From positions 2,128,501 through 2,192,500 of the forward strand of contig NC_011420.2 of the NCBI RefSeq assembly GCF_000016185.1: 64,000 bases of DNA, in the 5' to 3' direction. Positions 27,569-37,248 of the stretch are shown piece by piece. Every line of letters starts with the position of its first letter. Positions within the stretch are counted from its first letter, which is position 1. A program made the translations under genes and the position numbers. The notes below the pieces were generated by a model. That model was not told where the DNA came from, did not search any database, and saw nothing but the letters and a program-made list of their open reading frames with translations. Source of the stretch: Rhodospirillum centenum SW. GTDB lineage: Bacteria > Pseudomonadota > Alphaproteobacteria > Azospirillales > Azospirillaceae.

Positions 27569-29019
27569 TCCAGGATCTGGACCGCGCCGGCGGCTACTGG
27601 GGCTCCGTCTACGTCTTCACGGCGATCAAGGGGCTGCAGGTCATCATCGACGGACCCGTGGGTTGCGAAAACCTGCCGGTGACTTCGGTGCTGCACTACA
27701 CCGATGCCCTGCCCCCGCATGAGCTGCCGATCGTGGTGACCGGATTGGCCGAGGAGGAACTCGGCCAGCACGGGACCGAGAAGGCGATGAAGCGGGCGCA
27801 CCGGACCCTGGACCCGGCTCTGCCGAGCGTGGTCGTCACCGGCTCCATCGCCGAGATGATCGGCGGCGGCGTGACCCCGGAAGGCACCGGCATCCAGCGC
27901 TTCCTGCCGCGCACCATCGACGAGGACCAGTGGCAGAGCGCCAACCGCGCGATGTACTGGCTGTGGACGGAGTATGGCGCCAAGCGTGGCGTCATGCCGA
28001 AGCCGCGGCCGCGCAAGGAAGGCGACAAGCCGCGGGTGAACATCATCGGGCCCATCTACGGCTACTTCAACACCTGGTCGGATCTCGCCGAGATCCGCCG
28101 GCTGGTGGAGGGCATCGGGGCCGAGATCAACATGGTGTTCCCGCTGGGCACGCACCTCTCGGACGTGCCGCGGCTGGTCGATGCCGATGTGAACATCTGC
28201 ATGTACCGCGAGTTCGGCCGCCTGCTCTGCGAGGCGCTGGACAAGCCCTACCTGCAGGCCCCCATCGGGCTGCATTCGACGACGAAGTTCCTGCGCACGC
28301 TCGGCGGACTGCTGGGGCTTGACCCCGAGCCGTTCATCGAGAAGGAAAAGCACACGACCATCAAGCCGCTCTGGGATCTCTGGCGGTCGGTGACACAGGA
28401 CTTCTTCGGCACGGCGAGCTTCGGCATCGTCGCCAACGAGACGCATGCCCGCGGCATCCGGCACTTCCTTGAGGAGGAGATGGGGCTTCCCTGCACCTTC
28501 GCCTTCTCGCGGCGGCCGGGGCTGAAGCCCGACAACGACGCGGTCCGGCAGGCGATCCACGAGAAGACCCCGCTTGTGCTGTTCGGCAGCTACAACGAGC
28601 GCATGTACCTGGCGGAGATCGGCTCCCGGGCCATCTTCATCCCCGCCTCGTTCCCTGGCGCTCTGATCCGGCGGCACACCGGCACGCCCTTCATGGGGTA
28701 CGCCGGGGCGACCTTCCTCGTGCAGGAAGTCTGCAACGCGCTGTTCGACGCCCTTTTCCACATCCTCCCGCTGGCGACCGATCTGGACCGGGTAGAGGCG
28801 ACGCCTTCCCGTCTGCACGCGGAACTGCCGTGGGACGATGCGGCCAAGGCGGCCCTGGATGCCGCCGTGGAATCCCAACCCGTGCTCGTCCGCATCTCGG
28901 CCGCCAAGCGGCTGCGCGATGCGGCAGAGCGCGAGGCGCGCAAGGCGGGGGAGGACCGGGTCACCGCGGCCCGCTTCTCGGTCACCCGCACCCTCGTCAC
29001 GGAGGGACGCGCCGCATGA
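27562..29019 (+). CDS. bchZ: Chlorophyllide a reductase subunit Z
   Basis: A 485-residue NifK-like subunit. The N-terminus [20 protein letters not shown] and [20 protein letters not shown], with the cluster Cys, are typical. [20 protein letters not shown] and [20 protein letters not shown] follow. With BchY it reduces the C7=C8 bond to make 3-vinyl bacteriochlorophyllide a. It overlaps bchY by 7 bases, and its own stop overlaps a possible small reading frame (ATGA at 29016). Confidence 0.95.
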   Translation: MLIQDLDRAGGYWGSVYVFTAIKGLQVIIDGPVGCENLPVTSVLHYTDALPPHELPIVVTGLAEEELGQHGTEKAMKRAHRTLDPALPSVVVTGSIAEMIGGGVTPEGTGIQRFLPRTIDEDQWQSANRAMYWLWTEYGAKRGVMPKPRPRKEGDKPRVNIIGPIYGYFNTWSDLAEIRRLVEGIGAEINMVFPLGTHLSDVPRLVDADVNICMYREFGRLLCEALDKPYLQAPIGLHSTTKFLRTLGGLLGLDPEPFIEKEKHTTIKPLWDLWRSVTQDFFGTASFGIVANETHARGIRHFLEEEMGLPCTFAFSRRPGLKPDNDAVRQAIHEKTPLVLFGSYNERMYLAEIGSRAIFIPASFPGALIRRHTGTPFMGYAGATFLVQEVCNALFDALFHILPLATDLDRVEATPSRLHAELPWDDAAKAALDAAVESQPVLVRISAAKRLRDAAEREARKAGEDRVTAARFSVTRTLVTEGRAA

Positions 29020-29213
29020 TTACGATGTCCCCTTCCCTGGATGCCGGCCGCGCGACCGCGGCTGCCCATGGGGCGCATCGCACGAGCTACGCCTGCTGCG
29101 CATCCGCGCCGGGCGTGAAGAGAAGCCGCAGCGCTGTCTGCTGCGGTGAAGGCCACGTGGAAACGCGTGGTAACGGCCTAACGGCCATTTATCAGGAGGT
29201 AACCAATGCCTGA
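29016..29213 (+). CDS. Possible small Cys-rich protein between bchZ and pufB
   Basis: A 65-residue frame. It begins inside the bchZ stop (ATGA) and ends inside the pufB start region. It contains two Cys pairs (YACCAS and AVCCGEGH) separated by a basic stretch. There is no transmembrane helix, so it does not look like PufQ, which occupies this place in Rhodobacter. Codon third positions are GC-rich in the first two thirds, but the end simply runs through the pufB ribosome site. It may be a leader peptide or a chance frame. Confidence 0.35.
   Translation: MITMSPSLDAGRATAAAHGAHRTSYACCASAPGVKRSRSAVCCGEGHVETRGNGLTAIYQEVTNA
29126..29146 (+). other. Hairpin in the pufB leader
   Basis: CCGCAGC/GCTGCGG with a 7-base loop, 60 bases before pufB. 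Without a T tract it is not a normal terminator. It could mark an mRNA end or protect the pufBA message. Confidence 0.35.
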
Positions 29214-29424
29214 AAATACCTCATTGTCGGGCTTGACGGAGACGGAAGCGAAGGAGTTTCACAACCTCTTCGTCACCGGCTTCATCATCTTCACCGTGGT
29301 CGCGATCATCGCGCACTTCCTCGTCTGGTCCTGGCGTCCTTGGATCCCGGGCCCGCAGGGGTACGCTGAGCTCGTCGATGGCGTGAAGCTCGCCCTCGGC
29401 ACCGTCACGAACTTCATCGCCTAA
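29206..29424 (+). CDS. pufB: Light-harvesting LH1 beta polypeptide
   Basis: A 72-residue core antenna beta subunit. The conserved soluble start [17 protein letters not shown] is followed by one transmembrane helix with the bacteriochlorophyll-binding His ([18 protein letters not shown]). It has a longer C-terminal extension than the usual 48-55 residues. CAGGAGGTAA lies just upstream, giving very strong translation. It pairs with PufA in the ring around the reaction centre. Confidence 0.97.
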   Translation: MPENTSLSGLTETEAKEFHNLFVTGFIIFTVVAIIAHFLVWSWRPWIPGPQGYAELVDGVKLALGTVTNFIA

Positions 29425-29434
29425 GGAGGATACT

Positions 29435-29611
29435 ATGTGGCGGTTGTGGCTTCTTTTCGATCCGCGCAGGACTCTCGTGGCTCTGGCCACCTTCCTGTTC
29501 GGCCTTGCGGTCCTGATTCACTTCATCCTGCTGAGCACGGACCGCTTCAACTGGCTGGAAGGCGCCAGCGCTACGCGCGCTGCCGTTGCGCAGTACTCGC
29601 CGCTGAACTGA
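29435..29611 (+). CDS. pufA: Light-harvesting LH1 alpha polypeptide
   Basis: A 58-residue core antenna alpha subunit. [20 protein letters not shown] is the classical N-terminus, and the helix carries the bacteriochlorophyll His in [27 protein letters not shown] lies 8 bases upstream. It follows pufB by 10 bases and is followed by an intercistronic hairpin. Confidence 0.97.
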   Translation: MWRLWLLFDPRRTLVALATFLFGLAVLIHFILLSTDRFNWLEGASATRAAVAQYSPLN

Positions 29612-29640
29612 CGGCCAGTACGCCGGATATCGCCGGTGGC

Positions 29641-29664
29641 GGGCGGGAGCGGAAGCTCCCGCCC
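29641..29664 (+). other. pufA-pufL intercistronic mRNA hairpin
   Basis: GGGCGGGAGC/GCTCCCGCCC forms a perfect 10-bp stem with a GGAA tetraloop, 30 bases after pufA. In Rhodobacter a hairpin at this point protects the pufBA segment from 3' decay and sets the excess of antenna over reaction-centre protein. The same role is inferred here. Confidence 0.7.
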
Positions 29665-29728
29665 CGTCCGTCGCCGGCGGTACTCTTCAACGCCTTTCCC
29701 TACGGGCCGCCTGACGGGGGATCCGACG

Positions 29729-30559
29729 ATGGCCATGCTCAGCTTCGAAAAGAAATACCGCGTCCGTGGAGGGACGCTTATCGGGGGAGATTTGTTCGAC
29801 TTCTGGGTGGGGCCTTTTTACGTTGGCTTCTTCGGGGTCACGACAATCTTCTTCACCTTCCTGGGGACCGCGCTGATCATTTACGGCGCCGCTCTGGGAC
29901 CGACCTGGAACATCTGGCAAATTAATATCGCGCCGCCGGATATCAAGTACGGCCTGGCGCTTGCGCCGTTGAAGGAGGGTGGGCTCTGGCAGCTCATCTC
30001 CATCTGTGCCTTGGGTGCCTTCGTCTCGTGGGCCCTGCGGCAGGTGGAAATCTCGCGCAAGCTCGGTATGGGGCTGCACGTGCCGGTGGCCTACAGCGTC
30101 GCGGTTTTCGCGTATTTCACGCTGGTCGTCATCCGTCCTGTCCTGATGGGTGCCTGGGGTCATGGTTTCCCCTACGGCATCTTCAGCCACTTGGACTGGG
30201 TGTCGAACGTCGGTTACCAGTACCTGCACTTCCATTACAATCCTGCTCACATGATCGCGGTGTCGTTCTTCTTTGCGACGACATTCGCGCTGTCCCTGCA
30301 CGGGGCGCTGGTCCTCTCCGCCGTGAACGTCGGCCCGGACGAGGATGTGATCAAGACGTCCGAGCACGAGAACACCTTCTACCGAGACACTATCGGCTAT
30401 TCCATCGGTACGCTCGGCATCCACCGCATCGGTCTCTTCCTGGCTCTGTCGGCCGCGTTCTGGAGCGCCGTCTGCATCGTCATCAGCGGACCGTTCTGGA
30501 CCCGCGGGTGGCCGGAATGGTGGAGCTGGTGGCTGAACCTGCCGATCTGGCCGAAGTGA
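29729..30559 (+). CDS. pufL: Reaction centre L subunit
   Basis: A 276-residue subunit with five transmembrane helices that binds the special pair, accessory pigments and QA/QB cofactors with PufM. The N-terminus [20 protein letters not shown] is canonical. [18 protein letters not shown] carries the special-pair and accessory bacteriochlorophyll His, and [23 protein letters not shown] the iron His and the quinone pocket. Start 29729 matches the family; a longer in-frame start has no support. Confidence 0.97.
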   Translation: MAMLSFEKKYRVRGGTLIGGDLFDFWVGPFYVGFFGVTTIFFTFLGTALIIYGAALGPTWNIWQINIAPPDIKYGLALAPLKEGGLWQLISICALGAFVSWALRQVEISRKLGMGLHVPVAYSVAVFAYFTLVVIRPVLMGAWGHGFPYGIFSHLDWVSNVGYQYLHFHYNPAHMIAVSFFFATTFALSLHGALVLSAVNVGPDEDVIKTSEHENTFYRDTIGYSIGTLGIHRIGLFLALSAAFWSAVCIVISGPFWTRGWPEWWSWWLNLPIWPK

Positions 30560-30569
30560 GGAGGCTGTC

Positions 30570-31547
30570 ATGGCAGAATATCAGAACATCTTCACCCAGG
30601 TTCAGGTCCACGGACCGGCGTATGAAGGGATTCCCCTTACGCGCGGGTCCTGGGTCCGGACGCTGAAGCCGCGGTTCTCCTACCTGATGGGCAAGATCGG
30701 CGACAGCCAGATCGGGCCCGTCTATATCGGTTTCCTGGGGTGGCTCTCGATCATCTTTGGCGTCGTCGCCATCGAGATCATCGGCCTGAACATGTGGGCC
30801 TCGGTCAACTGGGACCCCATCGAGTTCGTCCGCCAGCTCTTCTGGCTGGCGCTTGAGCCGCCTCCGGCCAAGTACGGCCTGACCATCCCGCCGCTCTCCG
30901 AGGGTGGCTGGTGGCTGATGGCCGGGTTCTTCCTGACCCTGTCGATCCTGCTGTGGTGGGTCCGCACCTACCGGCGCGCGCGCATGCTCGGTCTGGGCAC
31001 GCACACCGCCTGGGCCTTCGCGGCGGCGATCTGGCTGTACCTGGTTCTCGGCTTCATCCGGCCGCTCCTCATGGGGAGCTGGAGCGAGGCGGTGCCCTTC
31101 GGCATCTTCCCGCACCTGGACTGGACCGCGGCCTTCTCGATCCGGTACGGCAACCTCTTCTACAACCCGTTCCACGCCCTCTCGATCGCCTTCCTCTACG
31201 GCTCGACCCTGCTGTTCGCGATGCACGGTGCCACCGTTCTCGCCACCAGCCGGTTCGGCGCCGAGCGTGAGGTCGAGCAGATCGTCGACCGCGGCACGGC
31301 CTTTGAACGCGGCGCCCTCTTCTGGCGCTGGTGCATGGGCTTCAATGCCACGGCCGAGTCGATTCACCGCTGGGCCTGGTGGTTCGCCGTCCTCTGCCCG
31401 CTGACGGGTGGTATCGGCATCCTCCTGACCGGCACCGTGGTCGATAACTGGTATCTCTGGGCCGTGAAGCACGGCGTGGCCCCGGCCTACCCGGCCGTGT
31501 ACCCCGCGCTGACTGACCCGGCCTTGCTGCAGGGGGTCCTGCCATGA
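30570..31547 (+). CDS. pufM: Reaction centre M subunit
   Basis: A 325-residue, five-helix subunit, partner of PufL. The start is [42 protein letters not shown] holds pigment His ligands and [23 protein letters not shown] the iron and quinone site. It is longer than Rhodobacter PufM (about 308) through a C-terminal tail, as is usual where a cytochrome subunit is bound. GAGGAG precedes it; pufC overlaps by 4 bases. Confidence 0.97.
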   Translation: MAEYQNIFTQVQVHGPAYEGIPLTRGSWVRTLKPRFSYLMGKIGDSQIGPVYIGFLGWLSIIFGVVAIEIIGLNMWASVNWDPIEFVRQLFWLALEPPPAKYGLTIPPLSEGGWWLMAGFFLTLSILLWWVRTYRRARMLGLGTHTAWAFAAAIWLYLVLGFIRPLLMGSWSEAVPFGIFPHLDWTAAFSIRYGNLFYNPFHALSIAFLYGSTLLFAMHGATVLATSRFGAEREVEQIVDRGTAFERGALFWRWCMGFNATAESIHRWAWWFAVLCPLTGGIGILLTGTVVDNWYLWAVKHGVAPAYPAVYPALTDPALLQGVLP

Positions 31548-32632
31548 GCATGACGTTCCGCATCGCAATCGCCGTCGTAGTCGTCTACTGCATCGGCCTG
31601 CTGTTCACCTTTGAGCGTCCGCCGGTCGATGTCACGCAGACCGGGTATCGGGGCCTTGCCCAGCAACAGGTCAAGAACCCGCGTACCGAGGCCGAGAAGG
31701 TCGCCGCCAACAAGGTTCCGGCGCCGATCGAAGCGGTCGACTCCACGGGTCCGCTGGCCGGCGAGATCTACAAGAACGTCACCGTTCTTGGCGATCTGCC
31801 CGACGCCCAGTTCCTGCGGTTGATGTCCGCCATCACCGAGTGGGTGTCGCCCGAGCAGGGTTGCGCCTACTGCCACGTTGAAGGCGAGGATCTCGCCGCC
31901 GACACCCTCTACACGAAGGTGGTGTCCCGGCGGATGATCGAGATGACCCGCCACATCAACACCAAGTGGGAGAGCCACGTCGCTCAGACCGGCGTGACCT
32001 GCTACACCTGCCACCGTGGCCAGCCGGTTCCCGCCGGGATCTGGTTCACGGACCCCGGCCGGAAGCACACCCCGGGCATGGCTGGCTACACGGCCGGCCA
32101 GAACGAGGCTGCTCCCGCCGTCGGTTACGCCGCGCTGCCGGTCGATCCTTTCACCACCTTCTTCCAGGGTGGCGAGAAGAACTCGATCCGGGTGATCAGC
32201 ACGGCGGCCCTGCCGACGGACAACAAGGCCGACATCAAGCAGACGGAGGCGACTTACGCCCTCATGTTCCATCTCTCGGAATCCATGGGCGTGAACTGCA
32301 CCTTCTGCCACAACAGCCGCTCCTTCGCTCAGTGGGACCAGAGCCCGCCGCAGCGTGCGACGGCTTGGTACGGCATCCGACTGGTCCGCGACCTGAACGA
32401 CGCCTACCTGAATCCGCTGCAGTCGACGTTCCCGAAGAACCGTCTTGGCCCGCTCGGCGATGCGCCGAAGGTCAACTGCACGACCTGCCACCAGGGTGTG
32501 AACAAGCCCCTGTACGGCAACGCCAGCCTGCTGGCTGCCCATCCGGAACTGGATCGGGAAGCTGGTGTGGTCCCGGCGAAGGCTCCGGCTCCGCAGCCGG
32601 CGCCGGCGGAACAGACCCCGCCGCAGCAGTAA
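31544..32632 (+). CDS. pufC: Tetraheme cytochrome c subunit of the reaction centre
   Basis: A 362-residue cytochrome that re-reduces the photo-oxidised special pair at the periplasmic face. Four CxxCH motifs are visible: CAYCH (107-111), CYTCH (153-157), CTFCH (252-256) and CTTCH (312-316). [15 protein letters not shown] and [11 protein letters not shown] are typical. The N-terminal helix (residues 5-23) has no lipobox Cys directly before the [14 protein letters not shown] region, so it is probably held by an uncleaved helix, not a lipid. A Pro/Ala-rich tail ends it. Its start overlaps the pufM stop. Confidence 0.96.
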   Translation: MSMTFRIAIAVVVVYCIGLLFTFERPPVDVTQTGYRGLAQQQVKNPRTEAEKVAANKVPAPIEAVDSTGPLAGEIYKNVTVLGDLPDAQFLRLMSAITEWVSPEQGCAYCHVEGEDLAADTLYTKVVSRRMIEMTRHINTKWESHVAQTGVTCYTCHRGQPVPAGIWFTDPGRKHTPGMAGYTAGQNEAAPAVGYAALPVDPFTTFFQGGEKNSIRVISTAALPTDNKADIKQTEATYALMFHLSESMGVNCTFCHNSRSFAQWDQSPPQRATAWYGIRLVRDLNDAYLNPLQSTFPKNRLGPLGDAPKVNCTTCHQGVNKPLYGNASLLAAHPELDREAGVVPAKAPAPQPAPAEQTPPQQ

Positions 32633-32649
32633 GCTGACCGCTGCTGATG

Positions 32650-32681
32650 AGGGCCGCCCCCGAAAGGAGGCGGCCCTTTTC
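32650..32681 (+). terminator. Terminator of the puf operon
   Basis: AGGGCCGCC/GGCGGCCCT, a 9-bp stem followed by TTTTCTT, 17 bases after the pufC stop. Confidence 0.85.
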
Positions 32682-33193
32682 TTATGTGCGCGCCCAGCTT
32701 CTCACAGGCATCTGACGTCAGCGGCCTTCAGCCGGGCGGCTACGGGCGGCACGTCCGGCCCGGGGAGTGGGCGGGCAGCTCGTCCCCTCCCCCATCCATC
32801 TCCCATCCATTCCCCGGACAGCGGCCCGCGCGAGAGGCGGCGGCGTGTAACGGCGTCTGCCGGGCGTCTGCCCGGCATCCCGGAAAACGTCCCGACCGAT
32901 CCGCTGCGACCAAGGCGAGCTTGACGCAGGCGCGACAATTTGGAACGAGTCCAGGTGCCGCGGCACCGCGGCGTCTTTTCGGCGTTGTCTCCTCGGGATA
33001 CAAAGCCATTCTCCCGGCGTCCGGGGGACATCGGTCCGCCAGATTCCGGGAGCAACCTGACCCTAAGCGGCCAACCCGCCGGCCCCTTGACCATATGGTC
33101 GGACGCCCGACTTCTCTGCCGTCACGACCGGCGTCATGTCCCAAGGCCCCGCCCGGGGCCGCTGAAGGGGCCGCACTGAAGGAGGAACTGATC
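32682..33193 (+). other. Long leader region of the cytochrome c2 gene
   Basis: About 510 bases between the puf terminator and the cytochrome gene. It has a perfect 14-bp palindrome GGTGCCGCGGCACC (32954-32967) and TGT-N11-ACA at 32986-33002, one base short of the PpsR spacing. No convincing -35/-10 pair or gene was seen. AGGAGG just before 33194 is the ribosome site. Confidence 0.35.
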
Positions 33194-33625
33194 ATGAAAG
33201 CTTTCGTCGCCGCCGCGATTCTCGCGGGAACCGTCCTCGGCGCCACCCCGGCGCTGGCTCAGGATGGCGATCCCGCGAAGGGCGAAGCCGTGTTCAAGAA
33301 GTGCATGGCGTGCCACCGCGTCGGCCCCGATGCCAAGAACCTGGTCGGCCCGGCCCTCACGGGTGTCATCGACCGCCAGGCCGGCACGGCCCCCGGCTTC
33401 AACTACTCGGCCATCAACCATGCGGCCGGCGAAGCCGGGCTGCACTGGACGCCCGAGAACATCATCGCCTACCTGCCCGATCCGAACGCCTTCCTGCGCA
33501 AGTTCCTGGCCGATGCCGGCCATGCCGAACAGGCCAAGGGCTCCACGAAGATGGTCTTCAAGCTCCCGGACGAGCAGGAGCGCAAGGACGTGGTCGCCTA
33601 CCTGAAGCAGTTCTCCCCCCAGTAA
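33194..33625 (+). CDS. cycA: Cytochrome c2
   Basis: A 143-residue soluble electron carrier. A Sec signal peptide (MKAFVAAAILAGTVLGATPALA) is cleaved before QDGDPAKGEAVF. The single heme site is CMACH (37-41), and the axial Met is probably in STKMVFKLP near the end. GPALTGVIDRQAGTAPGFNYS is typical of class I c2. It shuttles electrons from the bc1 complex to the PufC heme chain or directly to the reaction centre. AGGAGG upstream is strong. It is convergent with hemA. Confidence 0.93.
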   Translation: MKAFVAAAILAGTVLGATPALAQDGDPAKGEAVFKKCMACHRVGPDAKNLVGPALTGVIDRQAGTAPGFNYSAINHAAGEAGLHWTPENIIAYLPDPNAFLRKFLADAGHAEQAKGSTKMVFKLPDEQERKDVVAYLKQFSPQ

Positions 33626-33873
33626 GGCGGCCTCAGGACGCGGCGGGGCGCCTGCTCCGCCGCCCGGGCCGGCTCAGCCTGCCCGGGAGATCAGACGCAG
33701 GGGCACCCGCCCCCGTCGCAATCCCCCGCCCTCTCTCTCTCCGCTGCCCCCGCCGGGGGGCAGAGTCTCCCCGCCGGGGGGTGCCTTCAGCCCCGCCCGG
33801 CGGGCTTCCGGATGCCCTCCGGAGGCTGTCCCCAGGGGGAGCAGGGGAGCAGGGGAGCAGGGGAGCAGACAGA
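33626..33873. other. Intergenic region between convergent cytochrome c2 gene and hemA
   Basis: It holds GCGGCGG/CCGCCGC (33640-33663), a possible end of the cytochrome message without T tract, two near-identical CCCGCCGGGGGG blocks near 33750-33782, and the AGCAGGGG repeats listed next. No gene is supported. Confidence 0.4.
33833..33870. repeat. Tandem octamer repeat (AGCAGGGG)n
   Basis: About four direct copies of an 8-bp unit lie just outside the hemA terminator. Such short tandem units are prone to copy-number change. Confidence 0.6.
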
Positions 33874-33907
33874 AAAAGGGCCCGCCGGCGATGCCGCGGG
33901 CCCTTTT
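33874..33907 (-). terminator. Terminator of the bchF-hemA superoperon
   Basis: AAAAGGGCCCGC/GCGGGCCCTTTT, a 12-bp stem with A/T tracts at both ends, lies about 50 bases after the hemA stop and may act in both directions. Confidence 0.8.
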
Positions 33908-33955
33908 CGCTGCCCGGCGCCACAAGGGCGCCGGGTATCGTCCTTCGCGTGGCGG

Positions 33956-35179
33956 TCAGGCCACCGCCGCCTGCGTGCGCAGCAGGCCGACCTCGCCCCA
34001 GATGTCGGACAGCGCACCGACCAGCGCGTCGATGTCCGCATCGGTGTGCATCGGGGACGGCGTGATGCGCAGGCGCTCGGTCTTGCGCGGCACGGTCGGG
34101 TAATTGATCGGCTGCACATAGATCCCGTACTGGTCCATCAGACGGTCGGAGATCAGCTTGCAGCAGACGGCGTTGCCCACCATCACCGGCACGATGTGGC
34201 TGGGGTTCTGCATGTGCGGGATGCCGGCGATATCCAGGCGGCGGCGGAACGTCGCCACGCGCTCCTGGTGGCGCTCCCGCTCGATCGTGCTGGTCTTCAG
34301 GTGCCGGATGCTGGCCACGGCACCGGCGGCGACCGACGGCGGCAGCGCCGTCGTGAAGATGAAGCCCGAGGCGAAGCTGCGGACGAAGTCGCACAGGGCG
34401 TTGGAGCCGGTGATGTAGCCACCGACGACACCGAAGGCCTTGCCCAGCGTGCCCTCGATCACGGTCAGCCGGTGCGCCACCCCGTCACGCTCGGCGATAC
34501 CGCCGCCGCGGGCGCCGTACATGCCCACCGCATGGACTTCGTCCAGGTAGGTCATGGCGCCGTGCTTGTCGGCCACGTCGCAGATCTCGGCGATCGGGGC
34601 GATGTCGCCATCCATGGAGTAGACCGACTCGAAAGCAACCAGCTTCGGCACGTCCGCCGGCAGCATGGACAGCTTGCGGTCCAGGTCCTCGACATCGTTG
34701 TGCTTGAAGATATGGCGCTGGGCGCGGCTGTGCCGGATGCCCTCGATCATCGAGGCGTGGTTGCCCTCGTCCGACAGCACCACGCAGCCCGGGATCTGCG
34801 ACGCCAGCGTGCCCAGCGCCGCCCAGTTGGAGACGTAGCCGGAGGTGAAGAGCAGCGCCCCTTCCTTGCCGTGCAGGTCGGCCAGCTCTTCTTCCAGCAG
34901 CACATGGTAGTGGTTGGTACCGGAGATGTTGCGGGTGCCGCCGGCCCCGGCCCCGCACTCGTCCAGCGCCGCGTGCATCGCGGCCAGCACCTTGGGATGC
35001 TGTCCCATGCCCAGATAGTCGTTGGAGCACCAGACCGTGACTTCGCGGCAGTCACCATCCTTGTAGAACTTGGCCCTCGGGAAGCGGCCCGCCTGCCGTT
35101 CGAGATCGGCGAAGACGCGGTACCGGCCTTCCTGGCGCAGTCCGTCGAGCTGCTGGCGGAAGAAGGCCTCGTAATTCAT
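33956..35179 (-). CDS. hemA: 5-aminolevulinate synthase
   Basis: A 407-residue PLP enzyme that condenses glycine and succinyl-CoA to 5-aminolevulinate, the committed step of tetrapyrrole synthesis by the Shemin route. [21 protein letters not shown] is typical, with [27 protein letters not shown] and the PLP Lys in [15 protein letters not shown] 35179 has a GGAGGC ribosome site; a TTG 12 bases upstream is less likely. It is the last gene of the long minus-strand superoperon, 121 bases after puhE. Confidence 0.96.
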   Translation of the reverse strand: MNYEAFFRQQLDGLRQEGRYRVFADLERQAGRFPRAKFYKDGDCREVTVWCSNDYLGMGQHPKVLAAMHAALDECGAGAGGTRNISGTNHYHVLLEEELADLHGKEGALLFTSGYVSNWAALGTLASQIPGCVVLSDEGNHASMIEGIRHSRAQRHIFKHNDVEDLDRKLSMLPADVPKLVAFESVYSMDGDIAPIAEICDVADKHGAMTYLDEVHAVGMYGARGGGIAERDGVAHRLTVIEGTLGKAFGVVGGYITGSNALCDFVRSFASGFIFTTALPPSVAAGAVASIRHLKTSTIERERHQERVATFRRRLDIAGIPHMQNPSHIVPVMVGNAVCCKLISDRLMDQYGIYVQPINYPTVPRKTERLRITPSPMHTDADIDALVGALSDIWGEVGLLRTQAAVA

Positions 35180-35300
35180 GGTTGCCTCCAAAGGGTCTTG
35201 TGTTCCTGTACCGGACGGGAACCGCAGGGATTGTGCTGCTGGCCATTTCTGTCCCCGGCCAGCGTGGAAGGGAGGGTAGACGGTAGACGGCAGAAGCAGG

Positions 35301-36161
35301 TCATGGGCCGGCGCACCCTTCGACCGGCTTGGCCCGCGTGTCGAAACCGGGGTCGCGGGACGTCCGTTCGGCAGTGTTGTGCACCGCCGGAGGGGGCTCC
35401 GTGGCCCGGGGCCCGAGATACCAGCCCCACAGCGCCAGGGCGGAAATCGGCAGGACCATCAGCCAGTGTTCCAGCAGCGCCAACGCCGTCAGCGCCGCCA
35501 GCAGCGAGAAGCCGACCAGCTCCGCATCGGTGGCGAAGGGGTCGATGGCCGCCCGGCAGAGCAGCAGCGTTCCCACGGTGATGATCGTCACCGACACCGG
35601 GAACAGCATGTTCATCGGACGTTGACGGAAATAGCTGCTGAGATAGGTCAGATGGGACGGCAGGAATTCCTCGGAGAGGTTCGGCACGCCCAGGAAGACG
35701 TTCAGCTTTGCGCTGACCCGCAGACCCCAGAGCAGGAAGAAGGTCCAGGTTCCGATCTGGTTCTCGCCGCCCCAGGTCAGCAGCACCACCAGAACCGCCG
35801 ACGCGGCGATGCCCAGTTCGTGCCAGGCGATGGCCGCCAGCGCATAGCCGAGACGCTTCAGTCCCCGGGACCCGACCGGCAGTGCGATGCGTCGCGGGCC
35901 GGTGACGATCCCCAGAAGGAAGCTCATCTCGTGCCAGCCCCAGAGCATCAGGGCAGCGGTGAAGCCGACATAGGCGCCGGTGATGCTGTCATCCGTGCTG
36001 ACCTCGGCCAGCATGTACAGCGATCCGACGGCCAGGATCGTCGAACCCAGCATGCTCCAGCGGAACGTATGACGCGGAAGCCCGTCCAGGTAAGCGATCA
36101 GCCCGGTGCTGAACCACCAGACCAACAGTGCATAGAGCACCGGGAGACCGAATTCGATCAC
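35301..36161 (-). CDS. puhE: Photosynthetic complex assembly membrane protein PuhE
   Basis: A 286-residue membrane protein with about seven to eight helices (DUF3623 type). Conserved segments are [35 protein letters not shown] and [21 protein letters not shown]. In Rhodobacter PuhE influences photosystem and bacteriochlorophyll levels; the mechanism is not established. The start is GTG at 36161, with GGGAGGGG upstream. The last 35 residues are a soluble, variable tail. It lies 19 bases after acsF. Confidence 0.9.
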   Translation of the reverse strand: MIEFGLPVLYALLVWWFSTGLIAYLDGLPRHTFRWSMLGSTILAVGSLYMLAEVSTDDSITGAYVGFTAALMLWGWHEMSFLLGIVTGPRRIALPVGSRGLKRLGYALAAIAWHELGIAASAVLVVLLTWGGENQIGTWTFFLLWGLRVSAKLNVFLGVPNLSEEFLPSHLTYLSSYFRQRPMNMLFPVSVTIITVGTLLLCRAAIDPFATDAELVGFSLLAALTALALLEHWLMVLPISALALWGWYLGPRATEPPPAVHNTAERTSRDPGFDTRAKPVEGCAGP

Positions 36162-36180
36162 GACTACGCCCCTCCCTTCA

Positions 36181-37245
36181 TCACCAGGCCGGAGCCAGCC
36201 TGATCTGGCGGGGGAGCGTGTTCGACTTGGTCGGCAGCAGATAGAGCCGCAGGAACGTCCAGGCCCCCTGGAGCCCCAGACCGGCCTGCTTCACAGCGCC
36301 CACGACACCGCCCTTGGCCTTGGCGTCAGCCGTCGCCTCGGCGATCCGGCAGAGCTTCTCCATGCCGGCGGCGAACTGCGGATTGTCGATGTCCAGCGTC
36401 ACCGGGAAGACCTGCTTGCAGATCTCCGTCGTGATGCGGAACACCGTGAAGTCGTATTCGGTGGGGTCCACGCCCAGTGCATCATGGAAGGCCGGCCGCA
36501 TGTGGTCGCGGACATACATCGTGGCGAACACGGCCAGCAGGAAGAAACGGATCCAGAGCCGGTTGACGCCCGTCAGCAGGTGCGGATTCGCACGCATCAG
36601 CAGCGCGAAGGCCTCGCCATGGCGGAACTCGTCGTTGCACCACTGCTCGAACCACTTGAAGATCGGGTGGAACCGCCTGTCCGGGTTCCGCTCCAGGTGG
36701 CGGAAGATGGTGATGTAGCGCGCATAGCCGATCTTCTCGGACAGATACGTCGCGTAGAAGATGAACTTCGGCTGGAAGTAGGTGTACTTCTTCGCCTTGG
36801 TCAGGAAGCTCATGTCGACGCCGATGCCGACATCCTTAAGCGACTCGTTGATGAATCCGGCATGGCGGGATTCATCACGGGCCATGAAGGTGAACAGCTT
36901 CTTCATGTCCGGATTGCTGACGCGCTTCTTCGCCTCGGCATAGAGCACGCAGCCGGAGAACTCGGCCGTCAGCGAGCTGACCAGAAAATCGGTGAATTCC
37001 TTACGGAGGTCGGCCGGCATGTCCTGCCAGGCGTCCTTGAACTCCTCGTCCCTGGTGAAGTGGCGGCGGTTCTCGTCCCGCGCCAGCTCATCCAGCAGGG
37101 CATCCCACTCGGCGCGGACCGGACTGACATCGACCTTGTCCAGCGCTCTGTAATCGGTGGTGTAGAACCGGGGGCTCAGCAACGTATCCGTCTGAGCCTT
37201 CCGGGTCGTCATGTTCGGGGCGCTTCCGCCCTCCGTTGTGATCAT
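36181..37245 (-). CDS. acsF: Aerobic Mg-protoporphyrin IX monomethyl ester cyclase
   Basis: A 354-residue diiron oxygenase that forms the isocyclic ring using O2. The two ExxH motifs sit in [10 protein letters not shown] and [11 protein letters not shown], with the other carboxylates in [35 protein letters not shown] at the N-terminus is typical. GGGAGGG lies 8 bases upstream of the ATG. It sits inside the puh block. An oxygen-dependent cyclase in the cluster fits an organism that can make its photosystem in air. Confidence 0.95.
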   Translation of the reverse strand: MITTEGGSAPNMTTRKAQTDTLLSPRFYTTDYRALDKVDVSPVRAEWDALLDELARDENRRHFTRDEEFKDAWQDMPADLRKEFTDFLVSSLTAEFSGCVLYAEAKKRVSNPDMKKLFTFMARDESRHAGFINESLKDVGIGVDMSFLTKAKKYTYFQPKFIFYATYLSEKIGYARYITIFRHLERNPDRRFHPIFKWFEQWCNDEFRHGEAFALLMRANPHLLTGVNRLWIRFFLLAVFATMYVRDHMRPAFHDALGVDPTEYDFTVFRITTEICKQVFPVTLDIDNPQFAAGMEKLCRIAEATADAKAKGGVVGAVKQAGLGLQGAWTFLRLYLLPTKSNTLPRQIRLAPAW

Positions 37246-37248
37246 GTC

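Noticed and set aside
29016-29213. Calling the frame between bchZ and pufB pufQ
   Set aside because: PufQ has a transmembrane helix and a different sequence; this frame has none, so only an unnamed low-confidence CDS is listed.
32986-33002. PpsR operator before cytochrome c2
   Set aside because: Spacing is 11, not 12, and the half-sites lack the TGTCA/TGACA extension seen at the other sites.
33740-33783. CRISPR-like direct repeats
   Set aside because: Two CCCGCCGGGGGG blocks without regular spacers or cas genes; simple GC-rich inverted repeats explain them.
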